A DNA stretch of 5,522 bases. Origin: Nitrososphaerota archaeon. GTDB taxonomy: Archaea; Thermoproteota; Nitrososphaeria; Nitrososphaerales; JAGGXQ01. Position 1 is the stretch's first letter, and each line of letters starts with the position of its first letter. Of the stretch, positions 1 to 4,653 are shown piece after piece. Position numbers and translations under genes: made by a program. Location: assembly GCA_021162925.1 (NCBI GenBank), contig JAGGXQ010000012.1, positions 1-5,522 of the forward strand, given 5' to 3'. Below the pieces are notes generated by a model that saw only the letters and a list, made by a program, of their open reading frames with translations, was not told the DNA's origin and ran no database searches.

Positions 1-449
1 CACCCGAACCACACGGGCGAAGCCACCGCCGGTGCGGTGGCAAACACGCTCAAAGCGAACCTCCTTTTCGCCATTATCGTGTAAATGAGGATATAACTCG
101 TAAATCCCGCCAGGAGTATCACGAGCGATATTAATCCGAGATAGAACGAAATTACGAGCGATACGCTGGTCAGGAATAATCCAAACGCCAACGCGACGTT
201 CGGCCTTATCTTTCCGCTCGGTATAGGTCTACGAGAGGTCCTGATCATCCTCGCATCCAGATCCCTGTCGTAGTAGTTGTTCAGGATATTTGCCCCGCTT
301 ATCGACGTCAAAACGCCGAACGTCCCCATTAACAATTCATTCAGCCTTGGCTCGCATCCGCAAGAGATGAGATAAGAAAGGATGAAAACGAAGAGAAAAG
401 TTACGAGTATCTTTGGTTTGCAAAGCTTTACGAACTCCTTTACGCCCAT
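1..449 (-). CDS. ctaB: UbiA-family prenyltransferase, heme O synthase-like (3' end outside window)
   Basis: This is the first 149 residues of an integral membrane prenyltransferase; the C-terminal part runs off the left edge. Visible are the N-terminal KPK (residues 11-13) entering the first membrane helix (about 14-29), a second helix (about 39-56), then the UbiA metal/diphosphate motif N57-x3-D61-x3-D65 in NNYYDRDLDARM, followed by RT..RPIPSGKI (70-81) and two more helices (about 85-100 and 103-123). The DRDLDARM-x-RTxxRP form is typical of protoheme IX farnesyltransferase, which farnesylates heme b to heme o for terminal oxidases. Archaeal lipid-forming UbiA enzymes usually carry a different second half of this motif. 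The family is certain from the motif; the exact substrate is inferred. I chose ATG at 449 with a GAGGG at 461-465 upstream; in-frame GTG at 452 or 470 are alternatives. No neighbour explains its role. Confidence 0.82.
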   Translation of the reverse strand, partial: MGVKEFVKLCKPKILVTFLFVFILSYLISCGCEPRLNELLMGTFGVLTSISGANILNNYYDRDLDARMIRTSRRPIPSGKIRPNVALAFGLFLTSVSLVISFYLGLISLVILLAGFTSYILIYTIMAKRRFALSVFATAPAVASPVWFG

Positions 450-500
450 CACTCTATCTGCCCTCTTCACCCTCCCTTCGCCCCCTCTTTCAGCTCATCC

Positions 501-511
501 TATTTAAAAAT
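501..511 (-). promoter_or_regulatory. TATA box for the ctaB-like gene; the T-run may also end tRNA-Leu transcription
   Basis: Read on the minus strand this is ATTTTTAAATA, a strong archaeal TATA box in an otherwise GC-rich stretch. Initiation about 26 bp downstream would fall near 480, giving a leader of about 30 nt to the ATG at 449. The run of five T residues lies 27 bp past the tRNA-Leu CCA end and could serve as its termination signal. Both roles are inferred from position. Confidence 0.55.
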
Positions 512-537
512 CGCCCTATGTCGCTTCAGCGGGTCGT

Positions 538-646
538 TGGTGCGGGGGGTGGGATTCGAACCCACGAACCCCTATGGGACGGGATCTTAAGTCCCGCGCT
601 TCCAATAGCCCTTGGGCTATCTTTGTCCTGGCTCGGCCACCCCCGC
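538..646 (-). tRNA. tRNA-Leu(UAA), intron-containing, CCA encoded
   Basis: The minus strand folds as a class II tRNA. The acceptor stem is GCGGGGG (646-640) with CCCCCGC (548-542), and the discriminator is A541. CCA is encoded at 540-538. The anticodon stem CGGGA/TCCCG encloses the loop CTTAAGA with anticodon UAA at 589-587. A variable arm TCCC-ATA-GGGG follows, then the T arm GTGGG-TTCGAAT-CCCAC. The D arm closes only when 21 nt at 600-620 are removed: exon 1 (646-621) and exon 2 (599-541) then join as ...CAAAG+GCG..., giving the D stem GCC/GGC. The mature length is 85 nt plus CCA. The UAA anticodon and the long variable arm agree on leucine. Confidence 0.95.
600..620 (-). other. tRNA-Leu intron in the D arm (21 nt, non-canonical position)
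   Basis: The insertion contains the perfect inverted repeat ATAGCCC-AA-GGGCTAT. It lies between what would be nucleotides 23 and 24 of the mature tRNA. A relaxed bulge-helix-bulge can be drawn: inner helix TAGCCC/GGGCTA, 5' bulge AG|A, a three-pair central helix CAA/TTG, and a 3' bulge AA|G. Cutting after the second base of both bulges releases exactly 21 nt and restores a normal D stem. Introns cut by the archaeal splicing endonuclease usually sit at 37/38. Ones elsewhere are known mainly from Thermoproteales and related lineages. The exact cut sites are inferred. Confidence 0.85.
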
Positions 647-669
647 CATTCGAGTGTAAACATCGCCAA

Positions 670-678
670 GATTTAAGC
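670..678 (-). promoter_or_regulatory. TATA box of tRNA-Leu
   Basis: The minus strand reads GCTTAAATC. The octamer GCTTAAAT ends 24 nt before the first base of the mature tRNA at 646, the normal spacing for archaeal initiation. The same octamer at the same spacing precedes tRNA-Ser in this window. Confidence 0.75.
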
Positions 679-707
679 TCATATGCAAAGCATGAGAAGG
701 CCACAAC

Positions 708-716
708 CGATAAATA
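708..716 (+). promoter_or_regulatory. Probable TATA box of the DtxR-family regulator gene
   Basis: CGATAAATA is the only A/T-rich element at the right distance upstream of the ATG at 746. Initiation 24-27 bp downstream would fall at about 736-740, inside the TTTAGG/CCTAAA palindrome, so a bound repressor would cover the start site. The very short predicted leader leaves little room for the ribosome binding site at 735-739, so the true start may be a few bases earlier. Confidence 0.5.
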
Positions 717-730
717 CCGAGCCCCCGAAA

Positions 731-746
731 TTTAGGTGGGCCTAAA
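731..746 (+). promoter_or_regulatory. Predicted DtxR-type operator overlapping the regulator's RBS and start codon
   Basis: The palindrome TTTAGG (731-736), spacer TGGG, CCTAAA (741-746) resembles the TTAGG..CCTAA half-sites bound by DtxR/IdeR/MDR1 iron repressors. It contains the ribosome binding site GGTGG (735-739) and its last A is the first base of the ATG. This suggests autorepression. In RNA the same palindrome could form a six-pair hairpin with a four-base loop. The same half-sites recur before feoA (1197-1220), which supports a shared regulator. Confidence 0.7.
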
Positions 747-1201
747 TGGTCAGACCTGCCGAGATCAGCAACAGGGTCGAGGACTACCTCAGGGTAATAT
801 ACGAGGTGGTCAAGAGGAAGGGTTACGCCAGGACGAAGGATATAGCCACGGAGCTGGGGGTAAAGCCCCCGACGGTTACCGAGATGCTGAAGAAGCTCGA
901 CCGAGAGGGTTTGATATCCTACGAGAGGTATGGTGCGGTTACGCTCACCAAAAAGGGCGAAGAGATAGCGAGATCGGTCGAGAGCAGGCACGAGACGTTC
1001 GTCAGGTTGCTCAAAATGCTCCTGGTCCCTGAAGAGGTCGCCAGGAGGGATGCCCACGTGCTGGAGCACGGCCTCAGCCCCAAGACCATAGAGCAGTTCA
1101 CCAAGTTCGTCGAGTTCATATCGAACTCCCCATCCTACCCGATGTTCATGAAGAGGTGGCTCGAGCTCTTCAGGAGCTACTGCGAAAGCGGAAAAATTTA
1201 G
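746..1201 (+). CDS. DtxR/MntR-family metal-dependent transcriptional repressor
   Basis: This 151-residue protein is a two-domain iron or manganese sensor without the C-terminal SH3-like domain. Residues 10-70 are a winged helix: VEDYLRVIYE, then the helix-turn-helix TKDIATELGVKPPTVTEMLKKL, then the wing YERYGAVTLTKKG. Residues 72-125 form the dimerisation and metal-binding helices. Residues matching MntR ligands are D13, H82, E107 and H108. The ligand equivalent to MntR E99 or DtxR C102 is H104, and MntR E11 is replaced by R16. The length is close to MntR (about 142) rather than DtxR (226). The ATG at 746 has GGTGG six bases upstream. Its stop codon overlaps the operator in front of feoA. The neighbouring feo genes and the DtxR-like palindromes suggest a ferrous-iron-loaded repressor of iron uptake. 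Family is seen in the sequence; metal identity is inferred. Confidence 0.93.
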   Translation: MVRPAEISNRVEDYLRVIYEVVKRKGYARTKDIATELGVKPPTVTEMLKKLDREGLISYERYGAVTLTKKGEEIARSVESRHETFVRLLKMLLVPEEVARRDAHVLEHGLSPKTIEQFTKFVEFISNSPSYPMFMKRWLELFRSYCESGKI

Positions 1202-1220
1202 GTAACCTAAATAATTTAGG
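1197..1220 (+). promoter_or_regulatory. Predicted composite operator for the feo operon
   Basis: Three half-sites alternate at an exact 9-nt step: TTTAGG (1197-1202), CCTAAA (1206-1211), TTTAGG (1215-1220), each separated by TAA. The first two form the palindrome TTTAGGTAACCTAAA, close to DtxR/IdeR boxes. The array begins in the last codons of the regulator gene (stop 1199-1201) and ends 5 bp before the TATA box at 1226, covering the TFB recognition region. A degenerate partner CCCTAGA lies at 1236-1242 beyond the TATA box. Repression by the upstream DtxR-family protein is inferred. Confidence 0.78.
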
Positions 1221-1225
1221 GAAAT

Positions 1226-1235
1226 CTATTTTTAA
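1226..1235 (+). promoter_or_regulatory. TATA box of the feo operon
   Basis: CTATTTTTAA is preceded by purine-rich GGGAAAT, which can act as the TFB recognition element. Initiation would fall at about 1256-1258, giving a leader of about 26 nt that includes the ribosome binding site GGTGAGG at 1272-1278. It directly abuts the TTTAGG operator array, so occupancy by a repressor would block TBP/TFB. Confidence 0.7.
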
Positions 1236-1282
1236 CCCTAGAACCAACCACAGGCGTTGAGTGGTGAGTTCGGTGAGGTACC

Positions 1283-1513
1283 GTGATAAAAAGGCTGGAC
1301 GAGCTGGAGCCTGGGGATGGTGGCGTAGTGGTGAACCTGGTTGGGAGTGGCCCGCTTTTGAGGAGGTTGGTAGATATGGGCCTCGTAATAGGTACGAGGG
1401 TGAAGGTTTTGAGGCGTTCCCCGCTTGGGGACCCGGTGGAGTTCGAGGTGAGGGGATACAACCTTTCGCTGAGGAAGGAAGAGGCGAGGCACGTCTTCGT
1501 GAAGGTGGAATAA
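1283..1513 (+). CDS. feoA: FeoA-domain protein 1
   Basis: This 76-residue cytosolic protein fits a small SH3-like FeoA fold. The pattern L-x-x-L-x-x-G (5-11), then the RRLVDMGLVIGTRVKVLRRSPLGDPVEFEVRGYNLSL core (about 27-63), then EARHVFVKV (67-75), matches the family. FeoA proteins work with the FeoB GTPase in ferrous iron import; their exact biochemical role is not settled. The GTG start at 1283 lies 6 nt after GGTGA (1272-1276). It is the first gene behind the operator and TATA box. Its TAA overlaps the ATG of the second FeoA gene (TAATG at 1511-1515), which points to translational coupling. The length is normal for stand-alone FeoA. Confidence 0.92.
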   Translation: MIKRLDELEPGDGGVVVNLVGSGPLLRRLVDMGLVIGTRVKVLRRSPLGDPVEFEVRGYNLSLRKEEARHVFVKVE

Positions 1514-1734
1514 TGCCCTTGGCCTTCGCCCTAGAGGGGAGCATGGTCAGGGTGGTCGGCGTTCGAGGAGGGTTCGGCGTGGGCAGGAGGATGGCGGAGC
1601 TAGGCTTCACCCCGAACGCCATCCTGAAGATCGTGAAATCCGGAGGTCTCGGCCCCATACTCGTCGAGGTGAAGGGGTCTAGGCTTGCGGTTGGGAGGGG
1701 GGTGGCGATGAAGGTAATGGTGGAGCCGCTTTGA
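1513..1734 (+). CDS. feoA: FeoA-domain protein 2
   Basis: This 73-residue protein is a second FeoA domain. It has the core [19 protein letters not shown] (24-42), then [29 protein letters not shown] (44-72). The motif RMAELGF-x-P and the [13 protein letters not shown] strand are closer to the typical FeoA pattern than those of the first copy, so the two are diverged paralogues rather than a fresh duplication. The ATG at 1513 has GGTGG at 1504-1508 four bases upstream. The reading frame is open further upstream to 1261, but that part only shadows feoA1. Its TGA overlaps the TTG start of the FeoB G-domain gene (1731-1734). It probably acts on FeoB, either as a partner to FeoA1 or as an alternative to it. 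Confidence 0.92.
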   Translation: MPLAFALEGSMVRVVGVRGGFGVGRRMAELGFTPNAILKIVKSGGLGPILVEVKGSRLAVGRGVAMKVMVEPL

Positions 1735-2252
1735 GGATCAGCGTTGCCTTGGCCGGGAACCCGAACGTCGGGAAATCCGTCATATTCAACAACCTTACGG
1801 GAGGGCACCAGCACGTTGGCAACTGGCCGGGTAAGACCGTCGAGAAGAAGGAGGGCTACTTCGAGCACAAGGGGCACAGGGTATACGTGGTCGACCTACC
1901 CGGAACCTACAGCCTCACCGCCTACTCCCCGGAGGAGCTCATAGCCAGGAGCTACTTAATAGAGGAGAGGCCCGACGTAGTCGTCGACATAGTCGATGCC
2001 TCGAATCTGGAGAGGAACCTTTACCTCACCCTGCAACTGATAGAGCTCGGCGTCGACCTGATCTTGGACCTAAACAAGATCGATCTCGCCGAGTCCGCCG
2101 GCATCGCCATAGATTGTGAAAGGCTGAGCTCCATCCTAGGGGTTCCGGTGGTCGAAACCGTCGCCCCGAAGAGGGTTGGGATGGAGGAGCTAAAGGATCT
2201 CATAGTCGAGTTGGCGGTGAGCAAGGTTGCAAGGGTCGAGGTTAAAGGTTAG
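1731..2252 (+). CDS. feoB: FeoB N-terminal GTPase subunit (split FeoB, part 1)
   Basis: This 173-residue protein is the complete G domain of the ferrous iron transporter FeoB and nothing more. It shows G1 GNPNVGKS (9-16), the switch I region [14 protein letters not shown] (29-42), G3 DLPGTYSL (55-62), the FeoB-typical [12 protein letters not shown] (65-76) and [18 protein letters not shown] (86-103), G4 NKID (115-118), and a G5-like VAPKRVG (144-150). It stops at 2250-2252, just where intact FeoB proteins enter the helical GDI domain. The start is TTG at 1731, with GGTGGA (1719-1724) six bases upstream, overlapping the feoA2 stop. The remaining domains follow in the +1 frame in the next gene, which begins before this one ends. 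GTP binding and hydrolysis would gate iron passage through the membrane part. Confidence 0.93.
   Translation: MRISVALAGNPNVGKSVIFNNLTGGHQHVGNWPGKTVEKKEGYFEHKGHRVYVVDLPGTYSLTAYSPEELIARSYLIEERPDVVVDIVDASNLERNLYLTLQLIELGVDLILDLNKIDLAESAGIAIDCERLSSILGVPVVETVAPKRVGMEELKDLIVELAVSKVARVEVKG
2216..2220 (+). promoter_or_regulatory. Internal ribosome binding site for the FeoB membrane subunit
   Basis: GGTGA lies six bases before the TTG at 2227, inside the end of the G-domain gene. Its sequence and spacing match the sites before feoA1 (GGTGA, 6 nt), feoA2 (GGTGG, 4 nt), feoB-N (GGTGG, 6 nt plus TTG) and the small membrane gene (GGTGA, 4 nt plus TTG). It decides the start of the second FeoB gene and argues for independent initiation. 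A chance GGTGA inside coding sequence remains possible. Confidence 0.6.
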
Positions 2253-3741
2253 ATACGCCGACGACGTTGAAAGAGCGATAGAGAGGATTTCTACCATCCT
2301 CTCCAGGGATCCTTCCCTAATCTCGGCCTACAGCCCCAGATGGCTCTCGATAAAGCTCTTGGAGAACGACGAGGACGCCCTTAGCAGGCTGAGGTCCTCC
2401 CCGGTGTATGAAGAGGCGGTGAAGGCTGCGGAGGAGGAGAGGCTGAGGCTTTCTAAGAAGCACGAAATCGAAGCCGAGATCCTGCTGGCCAACGAGAGGT
2501 ATCGTGTGATAGGGGAGATAGTAAAGGTGGTGGTGAAGGGGGCGAAGAAGGTCACGGCGTCGGATCTGATCGATAAGGTCGTCTTGGACAAACGCCTCGG
2601 CATACCCATATTCTTCACGGTCATATGGATGATGTTCCAGTTCACCATGAGCGTCTCGGCCCCATTCTGCGACATACTAGGCGATCTGTTCGCCTGGATT
2701 TCCGGCTCCCTGGCCGGGCTGACCGGGATCGAAGTCGTGGATGATCTCTTCTTCGGGGATTATGGGGTAGTTAACGGCGTTGGAACTATACTGAGCTTCG
2801 TCCCCCTGATCTTCTTCCTATACTTCGCACTTTCGATCCTTGAGGATATCGGATACATGGCCAGGGCCGCGTTCGTCATGGATAGGGCGATGAGGAAGGT
2901 CGGCCTGACCGGGAGGACCATAATACCCATGATCCTGGGGTTCGGGTGCAACGTCCCGGCGATATACTCGACCAGGGCGATTCCAAGCGATGAGGACAGG
3001 CTCGTCGCGATAATAACCAACCCCCTTATGCTCTGCAGCGCGAGGCTGACGGTCTTCGCGATGCTCGCATACGCCTTCTTCGAAGCTACGGCGGGCAGCG
3101 TGATCGTCTCCCTTTACGTAATGGGGATCGTGTTGGCGTTCGTCGTCGCCCTGCTCTTCAGGAAGCTCTACCTGAAGGGGAGGGTCTCCCCGTTCATCCT
3201 AGAGCTCCCGCCCTACCAGTCGCCGACCCTGAGATCGGTCTTTACGCATGCCTATGAGAGGGGGGTCATGTTCTTCAAGAAGGCCGGAACCGTCATAGTG
3301 ATAGGACTAATCATAATAGAGATACTTATGCACGTTCAGTATCCCTCTTTGGTGTGGGGGAACGACGTCGAAGGTAGCCTGGTCGCATCCCTGGGGAAGG
3401 GGCTTGAGCCGATCTTCAGGCCCCTAGGCTGGGACTGGAGGCTCGCGGTATCCGCGTTCTTCGGTTTCGTGGCAAAGGAGATAGTGCTCGGAGCCACCGC
3501 GCTGCTCTACGGGGTTCCGGAGCCGGAGCTCGGCCCCAAGCTCATGAGCCTCTACACACCGCTTCAGGCGTATTCTTACATGGTCTTCATACTGATATAC
3601 GTGCCTTGTATAGTCACGGTGGCGGCGATAGCCCATGAGAGGGGGTGGAAGTGGGCCCTCTTCACCGTTACATACGGGATCGTGCTGGCGTACTTGGTCT
3701 CTTTGGCGGTCTTCGGATTCGGGACCCTGATCTACGGGTGA
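2227..3741 (+). CDS. feoB: FeoB GDI plus membrane permease subunit (split FeoB, part 2)
   Basis: This 504-residue protein carries the rest of FeoB. Residues 5-100 match the helical GDI/linker region: [17 protein letters not shown], then [15 protein letters not shown]. The membrane core from about 118 has roughly eight or nine helices. The two Gate motifs are visible: GFGCNVPAI (238-246, C241) and [10 protein letters not shown] (265-274, C270). Also visible are the [10 protein letters not shown] loop with FKKAGTVI, then [24 protein letters not shown] and [21 protein letters not shown] near the end. Together with the G-domain protein the length is about 675 residues, within the usual FeoB range, so nothing is missing. 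The frame is closed by TGA at 2218-2220, so the protein must start at or after 2221; TTG 2227 is best. The two genes overlap by 26 nt in different frames. Function: Fe2+ import through the cytoplasmic membrane. Whether it is truly two polypeptides is the open point. Confidence 0.93.
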   Translation: MQGSRLKVRYADDVERAIERISTILSRDPSLISAYSPRWLSIKLLENDEDALSRLRSSPVYEEAVKAAEEERLRLSKKHEIEAEILLANERYRVIGEIVKVVVKGAKKVTASDLIDKVVLDKRLGIPIFFTVIWMMFQFTMSVSAPFCDILGDLFAWISGSLAGLTGIEVVDDLFFGDYGVVNGVGTILSFVPLIFFLYFALSILEDIGYMARAAFVMDRAMRKVGLTGRTIIPMILGFGCNVPAIYSTRAIPSDEDRLVAIITNPLMLCSARLTVFAMLAYAFFEATAGSVIVSLYVMGIVLAFVVALLFRKLYLKGRVSPFILELPPYQSPTLRSVFTHAYERGVMFFKKAGTVIVIGLIIIEILMHVQYPSLVWGNDVEGSLVASLGKGLEPIFRPLGWDWRLAVSAFFGFVAKEIVLGATALLYGVPEPELGPKLMSLYTPLQAYSYMVFILIYVPCIVTVAAIAHERGWKWALFTVTYGIVLAYLVSLAVFGFGTLIYG

Positions 3742-3745
3742 GAGC

Positions 3746-4237
3746 TTGAGGTGGTATTCTGCCTACTCGTTCTTCGTCGGGCTCCTCTACGTAATCTACG
3801 GCGCGTTGGAGGTGATAAACGGGGCGGTGGCTTGGTGGACCCCCCTAGAGCTGAACCTACAGCTCGGCCTTCCTTTATACGGCGAGTTCCTGCCCAAGGC
3901 CGTTTCGGATCCGTTCTTCGGCTTCGTCATGCTGGTCCTAGGCTCCATCTTCATCCTAGGGGGCAAGAGGTCGCTAGAGGGCTTGGAGGAGGGGTGGGGT
4001 CCGATAACCGTGGCCCTCCTGCTCTCCGGCGCCTTGGCGGTCCTCAGCCTCCTGGTGATCGGGGCCGACTGGCTCGACTCGACCTACCCCGTGCTCTTCG
4101 GAGAGGAAGCCGGAGAGTGGTCCATCCTAGCCGAGGATTGGGCGCTCAACCCCGGCCTGATCCTCTTCCCCCTGGCGCTCCCCTTGATCAAGGTATATCG
4201 GGCCGGAAGGATGAGGATGGTTAATCCATCCAAATAA
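3746..4237 (+). CDS. Small membrane protein of unknown function, last gene of the feo operon
   Basis: I do not recognise this 163-residue protein. It has four likely membrane helices: about 5-30 (SAYSFFVGLLYVIYGALEV), 54-73 (DPFFGFVMLVLGSIFILGG), 84-107 (ITVALLLSGALAVLSLLVIG) and 133-148 (LNPGLILFPLALPLI). An acidic, Trp-containing loop lies at 108-132, and the tail is basic (YRAGRMRMVNPSK). No Cys is present and the only charged patches are in loops, so no metal site is obvious. The TTG start at 3746 follows GGTGA (3737-3741) by four bases, and the gene begins 4 nt after the feoB stop, so it is almost surely co-transcribed and translationally coupled. An accessory role for FeoB (assembly, partner subunit or stabiliser) is a guess from position. 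Codon use matches feoB. Confidence 0.8.
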   Translation: MRWYSAYSFFVGLLYVIYGALEVINGAVAWWTPLELNLQLGLPLYGEFLPKAVSDPFFGFVMLVLGSIFILGGKRSLEGLEEGWGPITVALLLSGALAVLSLLVIGADWLDSTYPVLFGEEAGEWSILAEDWALNPGLILFPLALPLIKVYRAGRMRMVNPSK

Positions 4238-4318
4238 AAACTTCTAGACGACTTCGAGTTCGGGCGCTCAACTCCGGTTCATAGCCAAGGATAATAGGGC
4301 TAGGTGCGAATACCACTT

Positions 4319-4543
4319 ATGGTCGGGCTGATCGAATACGAGTTCGAGCTTCTGAACAAGCTCTTCCTCCTACTTCACTCCGTCGTGGTATGTGAACTGT
4401 CCGATCTTGATGCCTTAAAGCTGACCATGCGCCTCATGCTCATCCTCTTCCAGCTCTTCTGCGTCGAACTCGTGATAAGAGCAGATGAGGCAAGGGAGAG
4501 GATGGGCGAGTTGCTGAGTTCGTGGGCTTTAACGCTTAAATAG
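4319..4543 (+). CDS. Possible small hypothetical protein (74 aa), unrecognised
   Basis: The 328 bases between the feo operon and tRNA-Ser hold one plausible ORF and little else. From ATG 4319 it encodes 74 residues; a GTG at 4304 would add five. The protein is Leu-rich, has two Cys residues (CELSD and LFCVELV) and ends in a charged helix (RADEARERMGELLSSW). One segment (LTMRLMLILFQLFCVELVI) is hydrophobic enough to touch a membrane. Codon endings favour G/C as in neighbouring genes, but it uses CGC for one Arg. An ATAATA at 4291-4296 lies about 25 bp before the ATG, which would suit a leaderless message; no well-spaced Shine-Dalgarno site is visible. Its stop codon lies inside the TATA box of tRNA-Ser. 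Coding status is uncertain. Confidence 0.4.
   Translation: MVGLIEYEFELLNKLFLLLHSVVVCELSDLDALKLTMRLMLILFQLFCVELVIRADEARERMGELLSSWALTLK
4534..4542 (+). promoter_or_regulatory. TATA box of tRNA-Ser
   Basis: GCTTAAATA is centred 27 bp before the first base of the tRNA (4566). The octamer GCTTAAAT and the 24-nt gap to the tRNA 5' end are identical to those of tRNA-Leu in this window. Confidence 0.78.
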
Positions 4544-4565
4544 ATTCGATGGATTTTGGGGATGT

Positions 4566-4653
4566 GCCGGGGTAGCCTAGCCTGGTAGGGTGCGGGCCTG
4601 CTAAGCCCGTGGGCGTAATGCCCTCGCGGGTTCAAATCCCGTCCCCGGCGCCA
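4566..4653 (+). tRNA. tRNA-Ser(GCU), CCA encoded
   Basis: This is a class II tRNA without an intron. The acceptor stem is GCCGGGG (4566-4572) with CCCCGGC (4643-4649), the discriminator is G4650, and CCA is encoded at 4651-4653. The D arm is GCCT/GGGT. The anticodon stem CGGGC/GCCCG encloses the loop CTGCTAA with anticodon GCU at 4600-4602. The variable arm has the stem GGGC-GTAAT-GCCC. The T arm is GCGGG-TTCAAAT-CCCGT. The G discriminator and long variable arm agree with serine. Its last 22 bases overlap the 3' end of the convergent phosphoesterase gene. Confidence 0.96.

Noticed and set aside
678..696. Imperfect inverted repeat CTCATATGC-AAA-GCATGAG between the tRNA-Leu and regulator promoters
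   Set aside because: The arms match only with a two-base bulge, the half-site is unlike the TTTAGG motif, and it occurs once. It may be chance.
617..1069. 150-codon minus-strand ORF over the regulator gene
   Set aside because: It runs antisense through the DtxR-family gene and into tRNA-Leu; no motif or promoter supports it.
1261..1512. Upstream in-frame extension of feoA2 to GTG 1261
   Set aside because: This part covers feoA1 in another frame and encodes a Gly/Trp/Arg-rich shadow. FeoA homology begins near the ATG at 1513, which has a good ribosome binding site.
1170..1877. Long minus-strand ORF of 235 codons across feoA1, feoA2 and feoB-N
   Set aside because: It is antisense to three well-supported genes, has a low-complexity Pro/Ser/Thr-rich composition, and no recognisable motif. 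It arises from the high third-position GC of the real genes.
2221..2252. Programmed +1 ribosomal frameshift joining the two FeoB halves
   Set aside because: The overlap shows no convincing slippery codon or stimulatory structure at the TAG stop, and the second half has its own ribosome binding site. Reinitiation explains the arrangement more simply.
3751..4224. 157-codon plus-strand ORF over the small membrane protein
   Set aside because: It overlaps the 3746-4237 gene in another frame and is Arg/Pro/Gly-rich with no domain sense. The 3746 frame gives clean membrane helices and a coupled start.
4238..4303. Transcription terminator after the feo operon
   Set aside because: The plus strand has no T-run and no strong hairpin after 4237, so no terminator can be supported here.
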